Shown: piece by piece, positions 24,865 through 32,683 of the stretch
Layout: the number at the start of each line of letters is the position of its first letter
Numbering within the stretch: position 1 is the first letter of the stretch
Assembly: GCA_900317055.1 (NCBI GenBank)
Contig: ONFF01000009.1
Coordinates: 1-64,000 of the forward strand
Direction: 5' to 3'
Length of the DNA stretch: 64,000 nt
Source of the DNA: an uncultured Bacteroidales bacterium
GTDB taxonomy: Bacteria > Bacteroidota > Bacteroidia > Bacteroidales > F082
The notes under the pieces: model-generated
What the model was told of the DNA's origin: nothing
The model's database searches: none
What the model saw: the letters and a program-made list of their open reading frames with translations, nothing else
Translations under genes and position numbers: made by a program

Positions 24865-26295
24865 TCAGAATCTAAAGTAAATGAAGGGGTTGAAATCGGA
24901 AACACACAACGAACCTGCTGAGAGGATGAACAAGACCAAGGTGATGGCGAACATGGTCCAGGAGAGTGGCTTGGAGTAGCTGTCGGCGAAGATAAGGTCT
25001 TGAAGCCTTTGCCCAAAGGGTAGCAATGTGAGGAAGGAGAACACGACGGCAAGGATGAAGACGCACCAGAATTGTGCGTCGCCAGCCACCGTCAAGCCGC
25101 CTTTGAAAGCGAACAAAGCTTGATAGAATGCGCCTGCATCGGCAGCCGTGTCGACACGGAAGAGCACCCAACCCATGGCCACCAGGAAGAAGGTGATGAC
25201 GACCGAGGGTAGCATGCCTATTTTCTTTAAGGCATTTTTGAGGAAGAGTTTGTCGGCGCAGATGAACAAGCCGTGGAAGGCGCCCCAAAGGACGAAGTTC
25301 CATGAGGCGCCATGCCACAATCCCGACAGAAGAAAACAGAGCCACAGGTTAAAATACATGCGTCCCTTGCCTTTGCGATTGCCGCCAAGCGGGATGTAGA
25401 GGTAGTTCATGATGAAGTTGCCCAAGGTCATGTGCCAGCGTTTCCAGAACTCGGTGACGCTGCGGCTGGTATAAGGGTCGTTGAAGTTCTCGGGGAAGCG
25501 GAAGCCCATCATCTTGCCCAAGCCGATGGCCATGTCGCTGTAGCCCGAGAAGTCGAAGTAGATCTGGAAGGTGTAGGCGAGGATGCCAATCCACGCCGTG
25601 CCTGTAGCCAAGTCGCCATATGCCATGCCAAACACTTGGTCGGCGTAGGCGGCCATGGTGTTGGCGATAAGCACTTTCTTTGCCAAACCGATGACGAAGC
25701 GGTAGAAACCCACCACGCGGTCTTCCATTGTGCTGGTGCGCGAGACCAGTTGAGCGGCCACGCTGTTGTAGTTGACGATGGGACCTGCGATGAGTTGCGG
25801 GAACATCATGATATACAGCACATAATCCGTCAGTTTTTGGCTGGGCGGTGTCGTTCCACGATACACATCGATGGTGTAGGTGATGGATTGGAAGGTGAAG
25901 AATGAGATGCCGATAGGCAAGGCCACCTTCATCCAACCGATAGGTTCATGGTGTGCCCAACCCAAGATGGTGTTGAGGTTCTCCATGAAGAAGTTGGCGT
26001 ATTTGAAATAGAGCAGCAGCCCCAAGGCCATAATCACAGAAATGGCACATAGGATTTTTTTCTTTGTTGTAGAGACGGTGTGTACACCGTCTGTACGCCC
26101 CATCGCCCTGACTATGAAATAGTTGATAACGCATTCGCCGACAAGCAGAAACACAAAGTCGGGGGCACCGTAGGCATAAAACACGATGGAGAAGAGCAGG
26201 AGCGTGTAGTTTCTGAATTTCTGCGGTGTGATGAAATAGGCTATCAAGAAGATAGGCAGAAAAAAGAAAAGGAAAATGTTGCTGCTGAATACCAT
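24865..26295 (-). CDS. MBOAT membrane O-acyltransferase (AlgI-like, I2)
   Basis: 476 residues with many membrane helices. Hallmarks: PQLIAGPIVNY, FTFQIYFDFSGYSDMAIGLG, the RWH histidine (His288) and the catalytic histidine in LSGLWHGA (His328). In alginate and similar systems AlgI moves acetyl groups across the membrane for a periplasmic transferase. A 28-nt palindrome (26069-26096) lies inside the gene and encodes GRTDGVHTVST in a loop at residues 66-76; the paralogue at 27664 has a shorter loop (NKTEKPGLKK). The frame stays open, so the insertion is tolerated. N-terminus MVFSSNIFL is family-typical. Confidence 0.93.
   Translation of the reverse strand: MVFSSNIFLFFFLPIFLIAYFITPQKFRNYTLLLFSIVFYAYGAPDFVFLLVGECVINYFIVRAMGRTDGVHTVSTTKKKILCAISVIMALGLLLYFKYANFFMENLNTILGWAHHEPIGWMKVALPIGISFFTFQSITYTIDVYRGTTPPSQKLTDYVLYIMMFPQLIAGPIVNYNSVAAQLVSRTSTMEDRVVGFYRFVIGLAKKVLIANTMAAYADQVFGMAYGDLATGTAWIGILAYTFQIYFDFSGYSDMAIGLGKMMGFRFPENFNDPYTSRSVTEFWKRWHMTLGNFIMNYLYIPLGGNRKGKGRMYFNLWLCFLLSGLWHGASWNFVLWGAFHGLFICADKLFLKNALKKIGMLPSVVITFFLVAMGWVLFRVDTAADAGAFYQALFAFKGGLTVAGDAQFWCVFILAVVFSFLTLLPFGQRLQDLIFADSYSKPLSWTMFAITLVLFILSAGSLCVSDFNPFIYFRF
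26069..26096. repeat. 28-nt palindrome inside the MBOAT gene
   Basis: GTAGAGACGGTGTG followed by the near-inverse TACACCGTCTGTAC. Same element as the copies at 32016, 32202, 32460 and 33530, all inside coding sequence. Confidence 0.85.
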
Positions 26296-26308
26296 AAGTT
26301 GTTCTTAT

Positions 26309-27661
26309 TTAGGGTTGGTTATTGTTATCTTGTTCGTTCTTTTGCATTTGAAAGACATACGCGGCGTTCAACCTGAGGTTTTCTTCTACGCTGATGCCGC
26401 GTTCTCGGGCTTGTTGCTGTATGACTCCAAACCATTCCGGGTCTTTTTTGATCGACTCCATGATGGAACGGATGGCTTCTTGTTCTTGGGTGCCGCCATT
26501 GGCATAAAGCTCCAAGGCAGATTGGGTAAAGCCGCTCATGTAGTTGAGCAGGTAGTTGGAGGTGTAAAGTGCAATCACGATGTCGGCCTGTTTCAAAGTC
26601 TCTGCCGTGCCAAAGAGCTGGTTGAGGTATTTCCAGTTCAACTCAGGTCTTGAAGATATGGAAGTTTGGTTATAGAGCCAGAAATCCCATTGTTTGAAGG
26701 CATTGACGAAACAGGAACCTTGCAAGGGTGTGAAATAGCCGTCGCCTACGACAAGCAGGTTAGGTCGGTCTTTGCCAATGGTGTCCTGCAAGGTGAATAC
26801 TGGTCGGGAAACCTTGGGCTTGCACAAGGGCAGAAGCAGGTCGATGTGGGTCTCAAGTTCGCCATCTTGGTCGGAATAATCGTGACTAAGGTTGGGGTCG
26901 ATGACTTCAATGGAGGGAAGTCGGTAGTCTGTCAAAGATTCGAGTTTCCTTAGAATCGAGTCAGCCACAAAAGGAATGGTGGCTTCGGACCAATGGGAGC
27001 CTATGCGCGTGTAAAGCGGGTAGGGGAAACTGTTTTTTATCGTTTTGAAATAGTTGTAGAAGTCGATGTGTGGAATATCGTTTTCCTTGAAAAGTTGGGC
27101 GTAATACTCTGCCAATACGAAATCGGAAATACTGTCTTTGTAGGCCTCGGACAAGTATTCCGGATAGACTGCAGGCTTGGTGGGACAGAGGACAAACAGG
27201 AATTGGGTGCCGTGTTGGCGCATGGTTTCGATGAGTGTAAGGGTTTCCTGCACATTCTTTTTGGCTTCGGCTTTGGCGTTTTCAATGGAGCCATATTTTT
27301 TCACTAACAGTTTACCTGCGACATCATTGATATTGCTTTTTAGGAAAAACTCGTGACATTTGCCTTCAACCACATTGGGGTTGGCAATTTCTCCGAAACA
27401 GTTGTACTCGACTTGGTTATGGCAACGACTGAAAAACTCCCTAAAGCCCGTGCTTTTTATGGCTTGTTGAGCAAGATAATCCTGATAGGAGCCGTCAAGG
27501 TAGGTGTTCCAACTCAGATCTTGTTTCTCGACATTCACTTTATCCGTATAAGGACTTAAAGGCTTCGAAGGCACGACATGCGTAAAGCCCTGCAGCATGA
27601 TGGCGGCAAGTAGTACTGTGATACAAGCGAATTGGATAATATAGTGCCGTTGCTTATTCAT
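26309..27661 (-). CDS. DHHW/AlgX-like SGNH protein lacking the serine (D1)
   Basis: 450 residues, N-terminal membrane helix at about 9-25 and a periplasmic SGNH-like domain very similar to the protein at 23533 (TRIGSHWSEATIPFVADSILRKLESL against TRYGTHWAESTIPFVADSVLSKIGSL). The second motif reads GDGY (306-309): the nucleophilic serine is replaced by Gly308. The first motif is GSHW, without the Asp. This copy is therefore probably not catalytic and may bind substrate or assemble the complex. Operon position is between the two MBOAT genes (3 and 13 bp gaps). Confidence 0.8.
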   Translation of the reverse strand: MNKQRHYIIQFACITVLLAAIMLQGFTHVVPSKPLSPYTDKVNVEKQDLSWNTYLDGSYQDYLAQQAIKSTGFREFFSRCHNQVEYNCFGEIANPNVVEGKCHEFFLKSNINDVAGKLLVKKYGSIENAKAEAKKNVQETLTLIETMRQHGTQFLFVLCPTKPAVYPEYLSEAYKDSISDFVLAEYYAQLFKENDIPHIDFYNYFKTIKNSFPYPLYTRIGSHWSEATIPFVADSILRKLESLTDYRLPSIEVIDPNLSHDYSDQDGELETHIDLLLPLCKPKVSRPVFTLQDTIGKDRPNLLVVGDGYFTPLQGSCFVNAFKQWDFWLYNQTSISSRPELNWKYLNQLFGTAETLKQADIVIALYTSNYLLNYMSGFTQSALELYANGGTQEQEAIRSIMESIKKDPEWFGVIQQQARERGISVEENLRLNAAYVFQMQKNEQDNNNQP

Positions 27662-27663
27662 GC

Positions 27664-29133
27664 TTAGAACCTGAAATAAATGAACGGGCTGAAGCCGCTA
27701 GCGTTCAATGCACCGAGGCAGAATATGAAGGCAAGTATGCTGACAATGAAGGCCACAATGTGTTGCCAACGGTTATATTCGGTGAAGTAGACTTTATCTT
27801 GTACCTTCATGCCGAACTTCGAGAGGGTGAAGAACGAGAAGAAGGCGGCCACGATCATGGTCACATAGAGGTGAGGGTTGTCGCCAAAATGGAAAGGAGC
27901 GAAGTTGAAGGCAAACAGGCGCTTGATGAACATCCACGACAGGTCGATGCGCTCGATGCGGAAGAAGCATCGGGTCAGCACGATGATGAGGAAGGTGAAG
28001 AACACGGAAGGGATGCGCCCTAATCGTTCGTTGAACTTTTTTAAGAAGAGTTTGTCGGCGCAGATGAAGATGCCTTGCAAGGCACCATAGACCACAAAGT
28101 TCCATGCTGCGCCATGCCACAAGCCACTGATGAGGAAGCAGAACCACAGGTTGAAGTATTTGCGGGCTTCGGTCTTTACGCGGCTACCGCCCAAGGGGAA
28201 GTAGAGGTAGTTCTTGATGAACACGCTGAAGGTTTGGTGCCAACGACGCCAAAACTCAGAGATGGTGGTGGATACATACGGATTGTCGAAGTTCTCTGGG
28301 AACTTGAAACCCATCATACGCCCCAACCCTATGGCCATGTCGGAATAGCCTGCAAAGTCGAAATAGATCTGGAAGGTGAAGGCAAAGATGGCTATCCAAG
28401 CGCTAGTGGAGTCGATGGTCGCAATTTTATTGGCGATGTCGGCCAATTGGGCGGAGGTCAGCACATCGTAGTTTGAAGGTCCCAAGATTTGGTCGACTTG
28501 AAAACCGATGACATCAGCAATAAGGATCTTTTTGCACAAACCGATGACGAAACGATAGAAGCCATGCAACCTGTCCGTATAGAGCGACTCGCGGTTGCGA
28601 ATCTGGTCGGCAATGTCGCAGTAGCGCACGATGGGGCCGGCAATCAGTTGCGGGAACATGACGATGTAAAGCATGTAGTCGCTCAGCCGTTGCATCGGCT
28701 CGTTCACTTTGCGATAGGTGTCCAAGGTGTATGTGACGCTTTGGAACGAGAAGAAGGAGATGCCGATGGGCAGCAAGATCTTAGTCCAATGCAGCGGCTC
28801 GGCGTGGAACCAACCCAGCACTGAGTTGATGTTTTGCATGGTGAAGTTGCCGTACTTGAAATAGAACAGCAATCCTATACTGATGGCAATGCTGATGCCG
28901 CAAAGCAGTTTCTTTAGGCCAGGTTTCTCGGTTTTGTTCATCCAGCGCACCAAATAGAAGTTGGCGATGACCGACACGATGAGGTGGATGATGAACTCGG
29001 GCGCGCCCCAGGCATAAAACACCAGCGAGGCGAGTAGCAGGAAGTAGTTGCGCCCTTTCCTCGGTAAAAGGAAGTACACGAGGAAGAAAATCGGCATGAA
29101 ATAGAGTAGGAATATGTTGCTGCTGAATACCAT
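27664..29133 (-). CDS. MBOAT membrane O-acyltransferase (AlgI-like, I1)
   Basis: 489 residues, polytopic. Conserved segments PQLIAGPIVRY (161-171), FQIYFDFAGYSDMAIGLGRMMGFKFPENFDNPY, RWH (His299) and ISGLWHGAAWNF (His340). Longer than its paralogue at 24865 by an insert around 215-245. Acts in membrane acyl export for O-acetylation of an extracellular glycan, working with the SGNH proteins around it. The start codon gives the conserved MVFSSN N-terminus. Confidence 0.93.
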   Translation of the reverse strand: MVFSSNIFLLYFMPIFFLVYFLLPRKGRNYFLLLASLVFYAWGAPEFIIHLIVSVIANFYLVRWMNKTEKPGLKKLLCGISIAISIGLLFYFKYGNFTMQNINSVLGWFHAEPLHWTKILLPIGISFFSFQSVTYTLDTYRKVNEPMQRLSDYMLYIVMFPQLIAGPIVRYCDIADQIRNRESLYTDRLHGFYRFVIGLCKKILIADVIGFQVDQILGPSNYDVLTSAQLADIANKIATIDSTSAWIAIFAFTFQIYFDFAGYSDMAIGLGRMMGFKFPENFDNPYVSTTISEFWRRWHQTFSVFIKNYLYFPLGGSRVKTEARKYFNLWFCFLISGLWHGAAWNFVVYGALQGIFICADKLFLKKFNERLGRIPSVFFTFLIIVLTRCFFRIERIDLSWMFIKRLFAFNFAPFHFGDNPHLYVTMIVAAFFSFFTLSKFGMKVQDKVYFTEYNRWQHIVAFIVSILAFIFCLGALNASGFSPFIYFRF

Positions 29134-29151
29134 ATATGACTTCTTAACTTG

Positions 29152-30840
29152 TTATTGGAATAGTTCGCCTTTCTCGATTTGTTGGTTGATGACCCATAAG
29201 GCATCTTTTTCAAGCATCACCTCAAAGGAGATGTTTCGCTCTTTAGCTTTTTGTTGGATCATATTGACCATTTCAGGATTGTGCCGCCATTTTTCCATGA
29301 TTTCCAGTTTTTTCATCTGGATAAATGTCGCTGTGTCGAAAACGACTTCATCACGGATGAGCGATTCTCCTTGATCCATGCGTTTGGCTTCTTCCTTTAA
29401 GGCATCATCTAGGCTTATGGCTTTTTGGGTGGCATACATTTGGATGGAAGAAAGCCAGTCTTTGTCGGCTTTAATGCGGTTGGCGAACAAGGCTTGTTCG
29501 ATGCGCTTGGTGTTGCGGATGGTGGGCATTTCCTCCCCTTCGAGGCCGGGGATGAGTTCGGGGTCGTTTCTCAACATATAGGCCATGTTGTTGCGCACCT
29601 CTTCTTCGGTCATGTCGGAGTAGCCTTCATAATTGCGCATTTGTTTGGCCATGTTGGTGACGGTGGCTTCAAAGAGGCTATCGCTGACACATAGTTGCAA
29701 TAGCGCATCTTTGGCAAAACCGTATGTGGCTTCCCACCATTGGTGGCCTGCCGAATAGAACACCACATAATCTGCGTTGAGGATGTGGCTCAGCCGGTCA
29801 ATGTCTTTCACACTTTCTGTCTTGTTGTCGAAGCCTTCGTATGCTGTGTTGTTGTAGAACCAAATTTCCCTGTCGGCCATGATGTCGCGAACCGGCATAA
29901 AGTCATTCATGCTATAAATGAACGAGTCACCTACAAACAGCACCTTGGGCTTGCGGTGCGTGCTGTCGGCTTCTACGGTGATGTTTGACTTATATTGTGT
30001 CTTGTCGTTGTGGATACGGAAAATCAGATTGAGCGTCTCTTCATCACCTTCCAATTTGTCGGACTTGTAGGTTATAGGCGGACCGATATGCAATGTGGGG
30101 AACTTGGCCTCTCCGTCCAAGGTGTTGATAAAACGGAACAGTGAGTCGTAGCCATAGATGGCTGAATAGCGCCAGTGGGAGTCGGTCTTGGGGAAGAGTG
30201 GGAATGAGGCGGTATCTCGCATTTGGACAAACCAATCTGTCATGTTGATGAAGGGGAAGCCGGTTTCTTCCATGCGGCGCGAGAAATAGTCGGTCAAATG
30301 GATGGTCGTGGTGTCGGCATCGCGACGGGGCAGGTATTCAGGGTAGACCTCTGGTTTGTCGGGCGCGATAAAGGCGACGAACTCGATGCCATAGTCTTTC
30401 AGCACATGGCGTAGCTTGTTCATTTGCCGCAGCTCGGTGTCGGCATCTTTCTTGGCTTCTTCGTTCGATTTGTAATGTTTCGGTAGTTCAAGGCCATAGT
30501 GCTCGTTCACCGCCAAGGCATAATATAGATAGCCGTCCTTTCCGGGCACGATGAAATGGCAATAGGTTTTGTTGTAGGCCGACCACACATATTGGTTGTA
30601 AAGCCGAATGACGGGCTCTCTCATTCCGAAATTCTCGCTGACATATTTCTCGATTTGAGCTTGATAGGTGTTCGACTTGTAATTGTCGAAAGTCAACTTG
30701 GGTTTGGGCGTAGGCTCAAAGACACCTTTCAAAGGCTTCACGGGGAAGACACCGCCCCATTCCTGGATGATGGGCACGAAAAGAAAGACCATCAACAGGG
30801 CAAACAGGATACAATCATATCTAATCCTCGGTTTTCTCAT
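29152..30840 (-). CDS. AlgJ/AlgX-like SGNH protein with complete motifs (J1)
   Basis: 562 residues: membrane helix at about 9-25, SGNH-like domain, helical C-terminus. This is the only one of the four SGNH-like proteins in the operon with both motifs intact: DSHW (Asp220, His222) and GDSF (Ser306). It is therefore the best candidate for the active O-acetyltransferase or esterase. First gene of the six-gene operon, behind a -7 box at 30875. Paralogue of the last gene at 21841, so the operon begins and ends with related proteins. Confidence 0.85.
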   Translation of the reverse strand: MRKPRIRYDCILFALLMVFLFVPIIQEWGGVFPVKPLKGVFEPTPKPKLTFDNYKSNTYQAQIEKYVSENFGMREPVIRLYNQYVWSAYNKTYCHFIVPGKDGYLYYALAVNEHYGLELPKHYKSNEEAKKDADTELRQMNKLRHVLKDYGIEFVAFIAPDKPEVYPEYLPRRDADTTTIHLTDYFSRRMEETGFPFINMTDWFVQMRDTASFPLFPKTDSHWRYSAIYGYDSLFRFINTLDGEAKFPTLHIGPPITYKSDKLEGDEETLNLIFRIHNDKTQYKSNITVEADSTHRKPKVLFVGDSFIYSMNDFMPVRDIMADREIWFYNNTAYEGFDNKTESVKDIDRLSHILNADYVVFYSAGHQWWEATYGFAKDALLQLCVSDSLFEATVTNMAKQMRNYEGYSDMTEEEVRNNMAYMLRNDPELIPGLEGEEMPTIRNTKRIEQALFANRIKADKDWLSSIQMYATQKAISLDDALKEEAKRMDQGESLIRDEVVFDTATFIQMKKLEIMEKWRHNPEMVNMIQQKAKERNISFEVMLEKDALWVINQQIEKGELFQ

Positions 30841-30874
30841 TGAGCGTCAGGCTATTTTATATGGTTTAAACTTG

Positions 30875-30882
30875 CAAAAATA
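30875..30882 (-). promoter_or_regulatory. -7 element of the O-acylation operon
   Basis: Minus-strand TATTTTTG 34 nt before the start at 30840. It faces away from the U32 peptidase promoter at 30914. Confidence 0.65.
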
Positions 30883-30913
30883 CGAAAAAACTCGTTATAG
30901 TCCCGAAAAACTG

Positions 30914-30921
30914 TACCTTTG
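30914..30921 (+). promoter_or_regulatory. -7 element of the U32 peptidase gene, probably leaderless
   Basis: TACCTTTG ends only 4 nt before the ATG at 30926, so transcription would begin at or next to the start codon. Confidence 0.6.
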
Positions 30922-30925
30922 CGGC

Positions 30926-32683
30926 ATGAAAACGAAGAAGATAGAACTGCTCTCGCCTGCCAAGGATGTCGAGGTGGGCATGGCTGCCATCAACCATGGT
31001 GCCGATGCCGTCTACATCGGTGGCCCCGACTTCGGTGCACGCGAAAAAGCCTCCAATAGCATTCAAGACATCGAACGCCTTTGCCGCCACGCGGCCTTGT
31101 ATGATGCCAAAGTGTATGTCACTTTGAACACTTTGCTCTACAACAACGAGTTGGAACGCGCCCGAAAGATTGCTTTTGATTGCTGGAACGCAGGCGTTGA
31201 TGCCCTCATTGTGCAGGATATGCAACTGCTCCAACTCGACCTGCCGCCCATTCCGCTTCATGCCAGCACGCAGTGCGATAACCTGACCGTGGAGAAAGTA
31301 CAACAGTTGGAGCAGTTAGGCTTCAGCCAAGTCGTTTTGGGTCGCGAATTGAGCCTGAAGCAGATTCGGGAGATTCGGGAGAAAACCACAGTGCCGTTGG
31401 AGTTTTTCGTGCATGGCGCACTCTGCGTCAGCCATAGCGGGCGGTGCTATCTCAGTCAGTATATTGGCAACCGCAGTGCTAATCGTGGTGCCTGCGCCCA
31501 GCCCTGCCGCTTGCCATGGGATTTGCTCGATGAGGATGGAAAGGTGCTGATCAAGAACCGGCATCTGCTTTGCTTGAAAGACCTCAACAACAGCGCCCAT
31601 TTGGAAGAACTCATCGATGCGGGCATCACGAGCTTCAAGATTGAAGGCCGACTGAAAGACGCTGACTATGTGAAGAATGTGACAGCTTATTATCGACAGA
31701 AACTGGATGAGATCATCAGCCGACGCAGTGATTTGGAACCGGCCTCATACGGGCGTTGCAACTATACATTTGATATCAATCCAGAGAAATCCTTCAACCG
31801 AGGTTTCACTGATTATTTCATCAATGGGCGACAAAAGGGCATAGGTTCGCCTTTCACCCCGAAATCGATGGGTGAATACATCGGTGAGGTCAGTTGGTGC
31901 AATCCCCTCCGAATGGAAATCGATACCGACAAGACCTTGCACAACGGTGACGGCCTGTGTTTTTTAAACCAGGATAACGAATTGGTGGGCTTGCGTGCCG
32001 ATGTGGTAAACATCGGTAGAGACGGTGTGCACACCGTCTCTACAAACCGCCCCCATGGTGCCTATCGTGGCGCAAAAATCTACCGTAACCTCGACCTCGA
32101 ATGGCAAAAACAGGTGGAGGCCTCCACGGGCAACCGCAAGATTGACATTGATTTGGTGTTGTCGGAAACGGAAACGGGGTATGAATTGTCCGCATTTATC
32201 CGTAGAGACGCACGGCCGTGCGTCTCTACAAACATACAATGCGACAAAATCCTCGCCAACAACCCCGAAAAGGCCACCGAAAACATCCAAAAAAAGGCCA
32301 TGCAATGGGGCGACACGGTGTTCAATCCCGTCAATTTGGAATTGAAATTCAACGAACCGCGTCTCATCCCTGCCTCGGTCATTGGCGAGATGAAACGGGA
32401 TTTGGTGACAAAATTGACGGATGAATTGGTTGAAAATCATAAGAATAACCGTGAATGCCGTAGAGAAGGTGCATGCACCGTCTCTAAAACGGTCACAAAT
32501 CCCGATGAAATTCCTGCCGCATTAATGACCTGCCACCATTGCATCCGTTACGCCAATGGTATGTGCAGCAAGGAAACGGGACAGAAGGCAACGCCGTTGT
32601 TCATCCGCAACGGCGCGAACACCTTCCGCCTCGATTTTGATTGTAGGAATTGTGTGATGACAGTCTCTGCGGTTACCGATTGA
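30926..32683 (+). CDS. U32 family peptidase-like protein
   Basis: 585 residues. The opening IELLSPAKDVEVGMAAINHGADAVYIGG is the TIM-barrel start of U32 proteins, and the signature EFFVHGALCVSHSGRCYLSQ with NRGACAQPCR is complete. A C-terminal cysteine cluster (TCHHCIRYANGMC, CRNC) follows. Relatives named as collagenase-like peptidases in fact include RNA hydroxylation enzymes (RlhA, TrhP), so an RNA-modifying role is more likely than proteolysis. Three 28-nt palindromes sit inside the C-terminal third and encode GRDGVHTVST, RRDARPCVST and RREGACTVSK without breaking the frame. Start fixed by the -7 box at 30914. The 3' end overlaps the convergent GHMP kinase gene by 11 bp. Confidence 0.9.
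   Translation: MKTKKIELLSPAKDVEVGMAAINHGADAVYIGGPDFGAREKASNSIQDIERLCRHAALYDAKVYVTLNTLLYNNELERARKIAFDCWNAGVDALIVQDMQLLQLDLPPIPLHASTQCDNLTVEKVQQLEQLGFSQVVLGRELSLKQIREIREKTTVPLEFFVHGALCVSHSGRCYLSQYIGNRSANRGACAQPCRLPWDLLDEDGKVLIKNRHLLCLKDLNNSAHLEELIDAGITSFKIEGRLKDADYVKNVTAYYRQKLDEIISRRSDLEPASYGRCNYTFDINPEKSFNRGFTDYFINGRQKGIGSPFTPKSMGEYIGEVSWCNPLRMEIDTDKTLHNGDGLCFLNQDNELVGLRADVVNIGRDGVHTVSTNRPHGAYRGAKIYRNLDLEWQKQVEASTGNRKIDIDLVLSETETGYELSAFIRRDARPCVSTNIQCDKILANNPEKATENIQKKAMQWGDTVFNPVNLELKFNEPRLIPASVIGEMKRDLVTKLTDELVENHKNNRECRREGACTVSKTVTNPDEIPAALMTCHHCIRYANGMCSKETGQKATPLFIRNGANTFRLDFDCRNCVMTVSAVTD
32016..32043. repeat. 28-nt palindrome inside the U32 gene, copy 1
   Basis: Perfect palindrome with arm GTAGAGACGGTGTG. 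It encodes part of GRDGVHTVST on the plus strand. Confidence 0.9.
32202..32229. repeat. 28-nt palindrome inside the U32 gene, copy 2
   Basis: Perfect palindrome with arm GTAGAGACGCACGG: same outer eight bases and length as copy 1 but a different core. Encodes RRDARPCVST. Confidence 0.9.
32460..32487. repeat. 28-nt palindrome inside the U32 gene, copy 3
   Basis: GTAGAGAAGGTGCA followed by the near-inverse TGCACCGTCTCTAA, with two mismatched pairs. Encodes RREGACTVSK; it appears older than copies 1 and 2. Confidence 0.85.

Noticed and set aside
21841-30840. The O-acylation operon as part of an alginate or capsule synthesis cluster
   Set aside because: There are no polymerase, glycosyltransferase or export genes in the flanks; upstream is a U32 protein and downstream a CotH protein.
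32016-32487. The three palindromes in the U32 gene as a CRISPR array
   Set aside because: Spacing is irregular, the cores differ while staying self-complementary, the segments are translated in frame and no cas gene is present.
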